Assembly: GCA_947503935.1 (NCBI GenBank)
Contig: CANNFR010000002.1
Coordinates: 186,001-250,000 of the forward strand
From: an uncultured Paracoccaceae bacterium
GTDB lineage: Bacteria > Pseudomonadota > Alphaproteobacteria > Rhodobacterales > Rhodobacteraceae
Direction of reading: 5' to 3'
DNA: 64,000 nt
Made by a program: the position numbers and the translations under genes. The notes under the pieces are model-generated. The model saw only the letters and a program-made list of their open reading frames with translations, was not told the DNA's origin and made no database searches. Shown here piece after piece: positions 8,685 to 17,390 of the stretch (its first letter is position 1; every line of letters begins with the position of its first letter).

Positions 8685-9514
8685 GCGGGGCCCCGAAACG
8701 GGCGGTCATGGGTCAGCGCGGGGACGCGGGCGCGGGCGCGGGCCACCTGATCCATGTCGATATCGGCGATGTAGATGCCGGGCTCTGTGCCCGCATCCAG
8801 GACGACCTCGCCCCAAGGGGCCACGACCAGGCTATGGCCATAGGTCTTGCGCGGTTTGCCCTGGCTGACCTCGTGCTGCCCCGTCTGTGCGGGCGCCAGA
8901 ACCCAACAGCCGGTCTCGATCGCGCGGGCGCGCAGCAAGGGGTCCCAATGGGCTGCGCCGGTGACGGGCGAGAAGGCCGCCGGCACCGTCAGGATATCGG
9001 CGCCGGCATGGGCCAGGGCGCGGTGCAGATGACCAAAGCGCAGATCGTAGCAGATGGTCAGGCCGATCTTGCCCAAGGGCGTCCGGGCCAGAACCGCCTG
9101 ATCGCCGGGCCGGAACCCGGCCGACTCGCGAAATGTCTCGGTCTCGGTCACATTCACGTCGAACATGTGGATCTTGTCGTATCGCGCGCGAATGCCTCCA
9201 TCGGGGTCGATCAGAAACGACCTGTTGGCAAAGCGGCCATCCGCATCGTCGGTTTTCAGCGCCAGGGACCCGATCAACAGCCATAGCCCCAGCGCGCGCG
9301 CCTCGTCCCGCAAGGCGGCCAGCATGGGGTCGTCGCCCTCATGATGCAGCACCACGCGCTGATGCGACCGGCTGTTCGAGACGCAATTCGTGACCTCGGG
9401 CGTCAGCGCAAATTCGGCCCCTCGCGCCTTGGCCTCGCGCAGCATGGCGCGCACCATCTCCAGATTCCCGGCCGGATCGTCCGACGAGGTCAGCTGGAGA
9501 AGCGCCGCCTTCAT
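8681..9514 (-). CDS. Carbon-nitrogen hydrolase (Nit family amidase)
   Basis: Cytoplasmic amidohydrolase of the nitrilase superfamily, 277 residues. The Glu-Lys-Cys catalytic triad is readable: Glu40 in LTPEVTN, Lys114 in RYDKIHMFD and Cys155 in TICYDLRF. The RYDKIHMFDV segment and length are typical of the Nit1/Nit2 branch, whose known members hydrolyse deaminated glutathione or omega-amidates such as alpha-ketoglutaramate. Which substrate applies here cannot be decided from sequence, although the adjacent glutaredoxin gene makes the deaminated-glutathione repair role attractive (inference). Overlaps grxC and marR by 4 bp each. Confidence 0.93.
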   Translation of the reverse strand: MKAALLQLTSSDDPAGNLEMVRAMLREAKARGAEFALTPEVTNCVSNSRSHQRVVLHHEGDDPMLAALRDEARALGLWLLIGSLALKTDDADGRFANRSFLIDPDGGIRARYDKIHMFDVNVTETETFRESAGFRPGDQAVLARTPLGKIGLTICYDLRFGHLHRALAHAGADILTVPAAFSPVTGAAHWDPLLRARAIETGCWVLAPAQTGQHEVSQGKPRKTYGHSLVVAPWGEVVLDAGTEPGIYIADIDMDQVARARARVPALTHDRPFRGPA

Positions 9515-9768
9515 CCCGCCAGAAGCGGGTCGAGCTTGCCCGCCCGGTCGAGCGCGGAAAGGTCGTCATACCCGCCGACATGGGTGTCGCCGACAAAAAT
9601 CTGCGGCACGGTATAGCGGCCCTGGGCGCGGCCGATCATCTGCTGCCGGAGGCTTGCATTTCCCGAGACATCGATCTCGGTGAAGCTGACCCCCTTCTGG
9701 GTGAGGAGCCGCTTCGCCGCATGGCAGTAGCCGCAAAGCGGGCTGGTATAGATTTCAACAGGTTGCAT
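9511..9768 (-). CDS. grxC: Glutaredoxin 3
   Basis: Small thiol-disulfide oxidoreductase of 85 residues that uses glutathione. The dithiol active site CGYC is at residues 12-15 (the more usual motif is CPYC), and the TVPQIF cis-proline motif and GGYDDL glutathione-binding loop follow. Length and spacing match class I GrxC. The stop overlaps the start of the nitrilase-family gene by 4 bp, and comF begins 41 bp upstream on the same strand, so comF-grxC-nit-marR may form one transcript. Confidence 0.95.
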   Translation of the reverse strand: MQPVEIYTSPLCGYCHAAKRLLTQKGVSFTEIDVSGNASLRQQMIGRAQGRYTVPQIFVGDTHVGGYDDLSALDRAGKLDPLLAG

Positions 9769-9809
9769 ATTTCACGATCCCCCAGGCGCCAGAGCGGCAC
9801 TATAGGGAT

Positions 9810-10532
9810 TTAGGGCGCCTTCGCAACGCGCGCCAGAGCCAGCACCGAGACATCGCTGGCGCCTGCGGCCAGACAGGCCTCGGCCGCGACGGCCAAGGTG
9901 GCGCCCGAGGTCATGACATCATCAACCAGCAAGACGTGGCGGCCCTCGATCCGGGCGCGCCGCCGGGGATGGGGGCGGATCGCCTCGGCGATGTTGGCGA
10001 AACGGCCTTCGCGGTCACGCCCCTCCTGACTTTTGGTGTGGCGCGGGCGGATCAGCAGATCGGGGCAGTATTCCAGACCGGTCAGGCGTGCGACGCGTTC
10101 GGCCAGCAAGGCGGATTGGTTGTAACGCCGTTTGAGCAGCCGCAGCCAGTGCAGTGGCACCGGCGCCACCAGCATGTCGGGTTGGATGATCGGTGCGGCG
10201 GCGCGGGCCATCCAGCGCGCAGCCGGGGCGACCAGATCCAGCCTGTCGCCGTGTTTCAGCGACAGGACAAGGCGCCGCCCGGTTTCGCCATAGGCCATCG
10301 CGGCGCGGCCTTGCGACCAGGGGCGCGCGATGGTCAGGCAATCGTCGCACTGTACCGCCTCGCCGTCATCTTCGCCGGGCAGGGGCACGCCGCATTTGTC
10401 GCAGACCAGGCCACCGATGAACTCGGCCTCGCGCCAGCAGGCGCCGCAGAGGCCGAACTCCTCCTCCGTCCGGTCACCGCAGCTGACGCATTGCGGCGGA
10501 TATATCAGCCTGAGCGCGCTTTGCACCGCCAT
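9810..10532 (-). CDS. comF: ComF family phosphoribosyltransferase-like protein
   Basis: ComF-type protein of about 240 residues: an N-terminal zinc-ribbon region with repeated Cys pairs (CVSCG, CGAC, CDKCG, CDDC) followed by a type I phosphoribosyltransferase domain with the PRPP loop VLLVDDVMTSGATL. ComF proteins take part in DNA uptake/competence in several bacteria; the function in this lineage is not settled. The frame stays open far upstream, opposite the methyltransferase gene, so start choice matters: ATG at 10532 or its neighbour at 10535 follow the Shine-Dalgarno-like AAGGGGAAG, and translation there begins MAVQSALRLIYPPQC, as expected. Confidence 0.93.
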   Translation of the reverse strand: MAVQSALRLIYPPQCVSCGDRTEEEFGLCGACWREAEFIGGLVCDKCGVPLPGEDDGEAVQCDDCLTIARPWSQGRAAMAYGETGRRLVLSLKHGDRLDLVAPAARWMARAAAPIIQPDMLVAPVPLHWLRLLKRRYNQSALLAERVARLTGLEYCPDLLIRPRHTKSQEGRDREGRFANIAEAIRPHPRRRARIEGRHVLLVDDVMTSGATLAVAAEACLAAGASDVSVLALARVAKAP

Positions 10533-10592
10533 CATCTTCCCCTTTTGGCGAAATCGATTCCGATTGCTCGATTTCTGCCCTAGATAAGCGGG

Positions 10593-11417
10593 ATGACCCC
10601 GCCTGATTTGACCGACCGCCGCCAGCTTGCTCGCCAGCGCGCCCGTGCGGCCCGCGACCCGGCATGGTTTTTGCATGACGAGGCGCTGGCCGAGGTGCAG
10701 GAAAGACTGGAAGAGGTTAACAGGTCGTTTACCAAGCCTGCGATTGTCACCGCGGTGCCGGAAATTTGGGGGTCGGCCTTTCCTGAGGCCAAGGTGATCG
10801 CCGATGACGATGTGCTGGCGCTGGAGGACGGCGCGCATGATCTGGTGATCCACGCGCTGGCCCTGCACTGGGCGAACGACCCCGTGGGGCAGATGGTGCA
10901 GGCCCGCCGGACGCTGCGCCCCGATGGCCTCTTTCTGGGCATCCTCTTCGGCGGGCGCACGCTGCATGAATTGCGCAGCGCCCTGGCCGAGGCCGAGGTC
11001 GCGCTGACCGGCGGGCTCAGCCCCCGAGTGGCGCCGATGGCCGAGATCCGCGATCTGGGCGGGCTTTTGCAACGCGCCGGGCTGGCCCTGCCGGTGGCCG
11101 ACAGCGCGGTGAAGACCGTCAGCTACGCCACACCGTTCCACCTGATGCGTGATCTGCGCGCGATGGGCGAGGGCAATGCGCTGGCCGCCCGCAATCGACG
11201 CCCGCCCGCGAAGGCGCTTTTCGCGGAAGCAGCCCGCGCCTATGTCGAAAACTTCGCCACGCCGGATGGCCGCATTTCGGCAACGTTCGAGATGGTTTTT
11301 CTGACCGGCTGGGCGCCCGACCCGTCGCAGCAAAAGCCACTCCGCCCCGGATCAGCCGCGCAAAGGTTGGCCGATGCGCTGGGCACCGAAGAGAAAAGCG
11401 CGGGCGAAAAGCCCTGA
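10593..11417 (+). CDS. SAM-methyltransferase-like protein (BioC/NDUFAF5-like)
   Basis: 274-residue protein of the class I methyltransferase fold, most like the alphaproteobacterial relatives of mitochondrial NDUFAF5 and of BioC (N-terminal DRRQLARQRARAARDPAWFLHDEAL, then ALALHWANDPVGQMVQARRTLRPDG and the TPFHLMRDLRAMGEGNAL segment). The glycine-rich SAM motif normally reading D-G-C/T-G is not recognisable: the corresponding stretch is KPAIVTAVPEIWG, so catalysis may be altered. NDUFAF5 hydroxylates an arginine in complex I; a similar role is conceivable but unproven. Divergent from comF with a 57-bp gap. Confidence 0.85.
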   Translation: MTPPDLTDRRQLARQRARAARDPAWFLHDEALAEVQERLEEVNRSFTKPAIVTAVPEIWGSAFPEAKVIADDDVLALEDGAHDLVIHALALHWANDPVGQMVQARRTLRPDGLFLGILFGGRTLHELRSALAEAEVALTGGLSPRVAPMAEIRDLGGLLQRAGLALPVADSAVKTVSYATPFHLMRDLRAMGEGNALAARNRRPPAKALFAEAARAYVENFATPDGRISATFEMVFLTGWAPDPSQQKPLRPGSAAQRLADALGTEEKSAGEKP

Positions 11418-11465
11418 TGCCGCAGCCGCCTTTTTGCGGCCCTGCCTGCAAAACGACAGGAGGAG

Positions 11466-11486
11466 GTCCCGGGTCAAGCCCGGGAC
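11466..11486. repeat. GTCCCGGG palindrome downstream of methyltransferase gene
   Basis: GTCCCGGG (11466-11473), 5-nt loop TCAAG, CCCGGGAC (11479-11486): a perfect 8-bp stem without a T-tract. It lies between the convergent methyltransferase and otsA genes. Such CCCGGG-TCAAG-CCCGGG words are widespread palindromes in alphaproteobacterial intergenic DNA (recalled, not searched). Confidence 0.55.
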
Positions 11487-11516
11487 GGCTTGGGACATAG
11501 GCGGAGGGGTCGCGCT

Positions 11517-12890
11517 TTAAGCCGCATCCTCGGCGGCGGGCGTTGATGATAGATCATCCAGAAATGCGCGGCTCCACCAATGCACGTCGCGGTCAAGCAG
11601 CCCTTGCATCAACCGCTCATACCGTTTGCGCCGTTCGCCGGGGGCCATGGTCAGCGCGGTCAGGATGGTGGTTGCGACCTGTTCGGTATCGTGGGGATTG
11701 ACCAGGAGGGCATCCTCCATCTGCTCGGCGGCACCGGCGAAATGCGACAAGATCAGAACGCCCGGATCGGCGGGGTTCTGCGCCGCCACGAATTCCTTCG
11801 CGACCAAGTTCATCCCGTCCATCAGTGGCGTGACCAACCCCACATGCGCGGCGCGGTAGAGCCCCGCCAGAGTCTCGCGCGGGATCGGGCGGTGGATGAA
11901 GCGGATCGGCGCCCAGCCCAGATCGGCATTGGCGCCGTTGATCCGGCCTGCCAGCGTCTCGGTCTCTTCCCGGATCGTATCATAGGCCTTCAGGCCGTCG
12001 CGCGTGGGCGGCGCGATCTGCAACAGCGACACCTTGCGATGCCAATCCTGATGACGTTCCAGAAACTCGCCAAAGGCGCGAAAGCGCTGCGGCAGACCCT
12101 TGGTGTAATCCAGCCGGTCGACCCCGATCATCAGCGCGCGTGACGATTTCACGATGCCCTCAGGCAGCTTGTGGAACTGCGCCTCGGCGAGGTTTGCGAA
12201 TTCTTCCGCGTCTATCGAAATCGGGTAGGCACCGACCTGCACCGTTTCACGGCCAAGCCGGATCATGTGGTCGTCCAGCACCTCGGCCTCGGCCACCGCG
12301 GCAAGGCTGGCATTGAACTTGCGCACGTCGCGGTCCGATTGCAGGCCAATCAGATCGTAACGCATCAGCCAATGACACATCTCAAGCCCGTTGGGCATCG
12401 CCGCCATCTCAAACGGGGCGGTAAAGGGCGTGTGCAGGAAAAACCCGATGCGATTGGTGACGCCCAGAACGCGCAACTCATAAGCCAGAGGCAAGAGGTG
12501 GAAATCGTGCACCCAAAGCCGGTCGTCAGGCTGCAGCAAGGCGGCCAGCATCCGCGCGATGCGGCGGTTGACGGATTTGTAGACAGCCAGATCTTCGCTG
12601 GCGATCTGCATCAGATCGGCGCGGCCATGCAGGATGGGCCAGAGGACGGAATTGGAATAGCCGCCGTAATAGCGCGCCTGTTCATCTGCCGTCAGATCGA
12701 AGGCCAGGCGGCGGAATGGCCCGCCTTCGATTTCGCGCAGCGTATCGGCAGGGTTGATCACCGTATCGCCGCTTGAGCCCACCCAGATGCCGCCGGTTTC
12801 GTCCAGCACATCGGCCAGCGCCACGACCAGCCCGCCAGAAGGGTTCGGCCCCGTCGGGATGCGGTTCGAGACACAGATCAGGCGCGACAT
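11517..12890 (-). CDS. otsA: Alpha,alpha-trehalose-6-phosphate synthase
   Basis: GT20 glycosyltransferase joining UDP-glucose (or ADP/GDP-glucose) and glucose 6-phosphate to trehalose 6-phosphate. The 457-residue protein starts MSRLICVSNRIP at the ATG at 12890, which lies 4 bp after the otsB stop and behind a GGAGGGG sequence; the open frame further upstream is inside otsB and is not used. Family motifs include WVHDFHLLPLA, HTPFTAPFEM, GVDRLDYTKGLPQR and DGMNLVAKEFVAAQ near the nucleotide-sugar site. With otsB it makes the osmolyte/stress protectant trehalose. Confidence 0.96.
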   Translation of the reverse strand: MSRLICVSNRIPTGPNPSGGLVVALADVLDETGGIWVGSSGDTVINPADTLREIEGGPFRRLAFDLTADEQARYYGGYSNSVLWPILHGRADLMQIASEDLAVYKSVNRRIARMLAALLQPDDRLWVHDFHLLPLAYELRVLGVTNRIGFFLHTPFTAPFEMAAMPNGLEMCHWLMRYDLIGLQSDRDVRKFNASLAAVAEAEVLDDHMIRLGRETVQVGAYPISIDAEEFANLAEAQFHKLPEGIVKSSRALMIGVDRLDYTKGLPQRFRAFGEFLERHQDWHRKVSLLQIAPPTRDGLKAYDTIREETETLAGRINGANADLGWAPIRFIHRPIPRETLAGLYRAAHVGLVTPLMDGMNLVAKEFVAAQNPADPGVLILSHFAGAAEQMEDALLVNPHDTEQVATTILTALTMAPGERRKRYERLMQGLLDRDVHWWSRAFLDDLSSTPAAEDAA

Positions 12891-12894
12891 AGTC

Positions 12895-13620
12895 CTACCC
12901 CTCCAAAGCCCGGGCCAGCCAGCCCAGAACGTCTTGCGGCGTGGCCAGGCGGTGCGGCGCGACGCTTGCGCCCTCGCCCACCTTGATCGCCAGACCGTCC
13001 CGGCCAGCCACCCAGCCCAGCGCGGGTTCATCCGTGGCGTCATCGCCCAGATAGACCGGGCGGCGGCCCGCGAAAGGGGGTGCCGCCATCAGATCGGCCA
13101 GGGCGCTGTCTTTCGTCGCACCAGAAGGTTTCAACTCAAACGCCATTTTTGCGGGCTGCACGACAAAACCGGGATAGAGATCCGCAAGCGCTTCAGCGGC
13201 CCTACCGGCGGCGTCCTTCCGCTCGGGCGTCTGGCGGAAATGCAAGGCGGCGCCGCGCGTCTTGATCTCTGCCAGAACGCCGTGTTCCTCGGCCGCGGCC
13301 CGCACGCTGTCATGCAGGGCATCCAATCCGTCTGGCAAAGGCGCAGGCGGGGCACCGCGCCGCTCGGCCCCATGGCTGCCGACAAACGCACCTGGGAAAT
13401 CGGGAAGGTAATGCTCAAGCTCGGCCAAGGCGCGGCCCGAAACAATCGCGACGGCCTCGGACATCATATCGTGAAGCTGCGACAAAAGCGGCCCCAGATG
13501 GCCGGGCACATCAATTGCATCGGGCCGCGGCGCGATACCCACCAATGTGCCGTCGAAATCAAGGAAAAGCGCGTCTTTCGCCGGTTGCAGTACCGGAGGT
13601 GCATGGTTCTCTGCTAGCAT
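12895..13620 (-). CDS. otsB: Trehalose-6-phosphate phosphatase
   Basis: HAD-superfamily phosphatase removing phosphate from trehalose 6-phosphate, 241 residues. HAD motif I is LDFDGTL with nucleophile Asp21 and acid/base Asp23; motif II VSGRAL and motif IV LGDDATDEPA follow, with the OtsB-type cap between. The ATG at 13620 has an AGGTAGGG Shine-Dalgarno-like sequence. otsB precedes otsA with a 4-bp gap, a compact two-gene operon. The 115-bp gap to hemH holds both outward promoters. Confidence 0.95.
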   Translation of the reverse strand: MLAENHAPPVLQPAKDALFLDFDGTLVGIAPRPDAIDVPGHLGPLLSQLHDMMSEAVAIVSGRALAELEHYLPDFPGAFVGSHGAERRGAPPAPLPDGLDALHDSVRAAAEEHGVLAEIKTRGAALHFRQTPERKDAAGRAAEALADLYPGFVVQPAKMAFELKPSGATKDSALADLMAAPPFAGRRPVYLGDDATDEPALGWVAGRDGLAIKVGEGASVAPHRLATPQDVLGWLARALEG

Positions 13621-13735
13621 GATAACCCTACCTTAATCGATCTGACGCCAAGGGTCGATGCAGACCTAGAGATTGACCCATGTTGAAAACCGTTTATGTC
13701 CCCACTGGTTCCCCTACCCGTCAGGACAACACCAA

Positions 13736-14818
13736 ATGCTGGATGCCAAATCGATGAACACGCCTGAGAAGATCGCAAAGACCGCAGGCACACACCTGCC
13801 CGCCGATCATCCCAAGGTGCCCGCGGGCAAGATCGGCGTGCTTCTGGCCAATCTGGGCACGCCGGACGGCTATGATTACTGGTCGATGCGGCGCTATCTG
13901 AACGAATTCCTCTCGGACCGCCGGGTGATCGACTACAGCCCCTGGATCTGGCAGCCGCTTCTGCAGCTGATCATCCTGTCCAAGCGGCCCTTTTCGTCAG
14001 GCGCGAATTACAAGCTGATCTGGAATGAGGACAAGGACGAAAGCCCCCTCATGACGATCACCAAGGATCAGACCGCCAAGATCACCGAGACGATGAAGGT
14101 GCGCTATGGCGACGACGTGATGGTGGATTTTGCCATGCGCTACGGCAACCCGTCGACCAAGTCGAAAGTCCGCAAGATGGTTGAGGCCGGGTGCCGCAAG
14201 ATCCTGTTCTTCCCGCTTTATCCGCAATATGCGGGCGCGACGACTGCCACCGCGAACGATGAATTCTTCCGCTCGCTCCTGTCCGAAAAATGGCAGCCAC
14301 CAGTCCGCACCGTGCCCGCCTATTTCGACCATCCCGCTTATGTCGAGGCGCTGGCCCAGTCGGTCGAACGCGCCTATGCCGATGTTGGGACACGCCCCGA
14401 TGTTCTGGTCGCGTCGTATCACGGCGTGCCCAAGCGCTATCTGATGGAGGGCGACCCCTACCATTGCCAATGCCAGAAAACCTCGCGCCTTCTGCGCGAG
14501 CGTCTGGGTTGGCCCGAGGCCGAGATCGTGACCACCTTCCAGTCGCGCTTTGGCCCCGAGGAATGGTTGCAGCCCTACACGGTGGAAGAAGTCGCGCGCC
14601 TGGCCGAGCTGGGCAAAAAGCGCATCGCGGTGATCGCGCCCGCCTTCTCGGCCGATTGCATCGAGACGCTGGAAGAGATCAACGGCGAAATCCGCGAGGC
14701 CTTCGAAGAGGCGGGCGGCGAAGAGTTTACCTACATTCCCTGCCTCAATGACGACGACGCCCATATCGCGGCGCTGAGCACGGTGATCGAGGAAAATCTG
14801 GCGGGCTGGATCGACTGA
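13736..14818 (+). CDS. hemH: Ferrochelatase
   Basis: Inserts Fe2+ into protoporphyrin IX in the last step of heme synthesis. I use ATG 13736 (360 residues), which has AGGA nine bases upstream; ATG 13754 is a credible alternative, and the upstream in-frame ATG at 13673 lacks a ribosome-binding site. Conserved segments: VLLANLGTPD, RRYLNEFLSDRRVI, FPLYPQYAGATTAT, the active-site SYHGVP around residue 225, FQSRFGPEEWLQPYT and APAFSADCIETLEEI. Cys residues in CQCQKTS and near the C-terminus could support an iron-sulfur cluster, as in some alphaproteobacterial ferrochelatases. A second heme gene, hemJ, lies near 57 kb. Confidence 0.96.
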   Translation: MLDAKSMNTPEKIAKTAGTHLPADHPKVPAGKIGVLLANLGTPDGYDYWSMRRYLNEFLSDRRVIDYSPWIWQPLLQLIILSKRPFSSGANYKLIWNEDKDESPLMTITKDQTAKITETMKVRYGDDVMVDFAMRYGNPSTKSKVRKMVEAGCRKILFFPLYPQYAGATTATANDEFFRSLLSEKWQPPVRTVPAYFDHPAYVEALAQSVERAYADVGTRPDVLVASYHGVPKRYLMEGDPYHCQCQKTSRLLRERLGWPEAEIVTTFQSRFGPEEWLQPYTVEEVARLAELGKKRIAVIAPAFSADCIETLEEINGEIREAFEEAGGEEFTYIPCLNDDDAHIAALSTVIEENLAGWID

Positions 14819-14903
14819 CCTGCGCTTCTCTGCCGCAGGCAGCACCGCGGTCTTGTGCCCATGCCCACCGCTCCCAATCTAGAAATGGGGCGGCGGGGGC
14901 ATC

Positions 14904-16568
14904 GTGGATATCCAGTTCGACAGCATCTTTTACGAAATCGCGTCCCTCGTGCTGCTGGCCGCGGCTTTGGGCCTTATCGGCCTGATCCTGCGTCAGCCGC
15001 TTGTCGTGGCTTTCATCGCGGCGGGCATCCTGGCCGGGCCTGATGTGCTGGGGCTGGTCGCCTCAACCGATTTCGTCGAGACGCTCAGCCAGATCAGCAT
15101 CGCCGTGCTGCTGTTCCTGGTGGGGCTTAAGCTGGATATTGGGCTAGTGCGCAACCTCGGCAAAGTGGCGGTGGCCACGGGCCTCGGCCAGGTCGGTTTT
15201 ACCGCCGCTTTCGGGTTTCTGATCTGTCTTGCGCTGGGGCTGGACTGGCTGACCTCGATCTACGTCGCCATCGCGCTGACATTCTCGTCGACCATCATCA
15301 TCGTCAAGCTTCTGTCCGACAAACAGGAAATCGGCGCGCTCCACGGCAAGATCGCCTTGGGGTTCCTAATCGTGCAGGACATCTTCGTCGTCCTGGCCAT
15401 GGTCGTGCTGGCGGCGATCGGGGTGGGGGCGGCTGGCGCGGGGGGCGGGGCGTTCGAGATCCTCAAGGTGATCGGCGGCGGTGTTCTGATGATCACTTTC
15501 GTTGCGATCTTCATCCGCTATGCCGCTGATCCGCTCTTGGCCCTGATCGCGCGGTCGCCCGAGCTTTTGGTGATCTTCGCGGTGGGCTGGGCGGCGGGGC
15601 TGGCAGCTTTCGGCGATGCGGTGGGCGTGGGGAAAGAGCTCGGCGGCCTTCTGGCGGGCGTTTCCCTCGCCTCGACCCCGTTTCGCGAGGCTATCGGGTC
15701 ACGCCTGGCCAGCCTGCGGGACTTCCTGCTGCTCTTCTTCTTCCTGCACCTAGGTGCTGCCATTGATCTGTCGACGCTGGGCCAGCAGATCCTGCCCGCC
15801 ATCGTGCTGTCGCTTTTCGTGCTGATCGGTAACCCGCTGATCGTTCTGGCGATCATGGGGTATCTCGGCTACGGCCGCCGCACCGGGTTTCTGGCGGGTC
15901 TGACCGTCGCGCAAATCTCGGAGTTTTCGCTGATCTTCATGGCGATGGGCATCAGCATCGGCCATGTCAGCGATCAGGCCATGGGCCTCGTCACGCTGGT
16001 GGGCCTTGTGACGATCGCGCTGTCGGTTTACATGATCACCTATTCCCACCACCTCTATGACATAGCTGAGCCCTTCCTCGGCCTTTTCGAGCGGCGCGTT
16101 CCCTTCCGCGAGACTGCGTCGGACAGCGCGGCGGGCCGGAATGATTACGACTACGTGATCTTCGGCCTTGGCCATTACGGCCGCAACATCGGCAACGGGT
16201 TGCGCGGCAAGGGCTTCCGCGTTCTGGGCGTCGATTTCGACCCCGACGCCTTGCGTGCCTGGCGCGAGGCCGGGTTTGACGGGCATTTCGGCGATGCCAC
16301 CGACCCTGAATTTGCGGCCCACCTGCCGTTTGCGGGGGTTCGGGGCGTGATCTCGGCCGTGCCGCGCCGCAAGGGTGCGCTGACCGAGGCCGACCCGCAG
16401 CTCTCGCTTTTGCACGGGCTACGCGCGGCGGGCTTCACCGGAATGGTCGCACTGGCCGTCGATCAGCCGGATGAGGGCAAATCCTACCGCGATCTGGGCG
16501 CCGATCTGGTGCTTGTGCCCTATGAAGACGCCTCGGCCCATGCGGTGGACCGCCTGACAGCGGCATGA
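14904..16568 (+). CDS. CPA2-family cation/proton antiporter with RCK domain (Kef-type)
   Basis: Inner-membrane monovalent cation:proton antiporter or glutathione-gated-type potassium efflux protein, 554 residues. About twelve membrane segments fill residues 5-385 (including the GILAGPDVLGL and LTFSSTIIIVKLLSD segments), followed by a cytosolic TrkA-N/RCK domain from about 410 with a Rossmann start YVIFGLGHYGRNIG and the acidic end of strand two VLGVDFDP. The start is GTG at 14904 behind a G-rich ribosome-binding region. No TrkA-C domain follows, so it is shorter than E. coli KefB/KefC. Possible partner and ion are not defined by sequence. Confidence 0.92.
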   Translation: MDIQFDSIFYEIASLVLLAAALGLIGLILRQPLVVAFIAAGILAGPDVLGLVASTDFVETLSQISIAVLLFLVGLKLDIGLVRNLGKVAVATGLGQVGFTAAFGFLICLALGLDWLTSIYVAIALTFSSTIIIVKLLSDKQEIGALHGKIALGFLIVQDIFVVLAMVVLAAIGVGAAGAGGGAFEILKVIGGGVLMITFVAIFIRYAADPLLALIARSPELLVIFAVGWAAGLAAFGDAVGVGKELGGLLAGVSLASTPFREAIGSRLASLRDFLLLFFFLHLGAAIDLSTLGQQILPAIVLSLFVLIGNPLIVLAIMGYLGYGRRTGFLAGLTVAQISEFSLIFMAMGISIGHVSDQAMGLVTLVGLVTIALSVYMITYSHHLYDIAEPFLGLFERRVPFRETASDSAAGRNDYDYVIFGLGHYGRNIGNGLRGKGFRVLGVDFDPDALRAWREAGFDGHFGDATDPEFAAHLPFAGVRGVISAVPRRKGALTEADPQLSLLHGLRAAGFTGMVALAVDQPDEGKSYRDLGADLVLVPYEDASAHAVDRLTAA

Positions 16569-16598
16569 AAAAAGGCGGCACCCGAACGTGCCGCCCCT
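16568..16598 (-). terminator. Intrinsic terminator after L,D-transpeptidase gene (bidirectional shape)
   Basis: Perfect 8-bp stem GGCGGCAC (16574-16581) / GTGCCGCC (16588-16595), 6-nt loop, and on the minus strand a run of six T directly after the stem. It lies between the convergent antiporter and L,D-transpeptidase genes. The plus-strand T-run is shorter (CCTTT), so it works best for the minus strand. Confidence 0.85.
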
Positions 16599-16622
16599 TT
16601 GAAACCTTGCCCTGAAGCCGCT

Positions 16623-17225
16623 TCAGATCAGCAGAACCTGCGTGCCGACCTTGGCCATATCGAACAGCTCAACGATATGCTCGTTATAAAGCCCGATGCA
16701 CCCGTTTGACGACCGGCGGCCGATCTTGCGCGTATCGTGGGTGCCGTGGATGCGGTAATAGGTCCAGCTGAGGTGCAGCGCGCGGATACCCAGCGGGTTA
16801 TCCGGGCCCGGCGGCATGTAATCGGGCCATTCGGGGTTGCGCTGTTTCATCGCAGGCGTCGGGCGCCAATCGGGCGCGGGATCCTTCAGCGTCACCCGGG
16901 TACGTCCGCGGCGGGTCAAATCCTCGGATAGCGGCACAGAGGTCGGGTAGAGCTTGTAGATCGACTGATCCTCGCTCCAGTAATGCAGCGCGCGCGAGGT
17001 GATATCGACCAGGATCGCGCCGCCGCGCGTATTGTCGAAATAGGGCCGCCAATCCAGCGCACGGAAGCTTGAGATATTGCGGCGCACACTGCCCGCGATA
17101 TCGTTTTCAAACTCAATGGTTCCCGCTTGCTGGCCAAGGGCCGGCACGGCAGAGGCACCCAGTGCGACAGCCGCGGTGCCCAGAAAGCGGCGGCGGCTGA
17201 AGGGGGCGGACGAATCGCCATTCAT
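16623..17225 (-). CDS. Tat-exported L,D-transpeptidase (YkuD domain)
   Basis: Periplasmic enzyme of the ErfK/YbiS/YcfS/YnhG type that makes 3-3 peptidoglycan cross-links or attaches proteins to peptidoglycan. The ATG at 17225 follows GAGGAG and gives 200 residues; the longer open frame upstream lacks a ribosome-binding site. A twin-arginine signal is clear (SRRRFLG at 10-16 followed by a hydrophobic Ala-rich stretch and a likely cleavage after ALG). The catalytic domain has His160 in RIHGTHD and Cys176 in SSNGCIGLYN. It is divergent from the CAP lipoprotein gene and ends at a terminator. Confidence 0.94.
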   Translation of the reverse strand: MNGDSSAPFSRRRFLGTAAVALGASAVPALGQQAGTIEFENDIAGSVRRNISSFRALDWRPYFDNTRGGAILVDITSRALHYWSEDQSIYKLYPTSVPLSEDLTRRGRTRVTLKDPAPDWRPTPAMKQRNPEWPDYMPPGPDNPLGIRALHLSWTYYRIHGTHDTRKIGRRSSNGCIGLYNEHIVELFDMAKVGTQVLLI

Positions 17226-17319
17226 TGCATCAACTCCTCGAATTTCGCACTGGAATTTAGTGGCAGAACGTCCCCACCGCAAATCAAACAAGCGTCAGAT
17301 TGCCGAGTGTTGCATGGTT

Positions 17320-17335
17320 GTCTATTGGAATAGAC
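17320..17335. promoter_or_regulatory. Operator-like inverted repeat between L,D-transpeptidase and CAP genes
   Basis: GTCTATT-GG-AATAGAC: two perfect 7-bp arms with a 2-bp centre, midway in the 165-bp divergent intergenic region and about 55 bp before the CAP gene. The shape suits a dimeric regulator; none is identified. Confidence 0.35.
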
Positions 17336-17390
17336 GGTGGCTTCGGGCTAAGGCTGGTCGCCGGAAATCGACTCGGGGTAGGTAAGTAAC

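Noticed and set aside
10536-11333. Upstream extension of the comF frame to a 507-residue protein
   Set aside because: The added part lies opposite the methyltransferase gene with shadow composition; a ribosome-binding site supports the start at 10532/10535.
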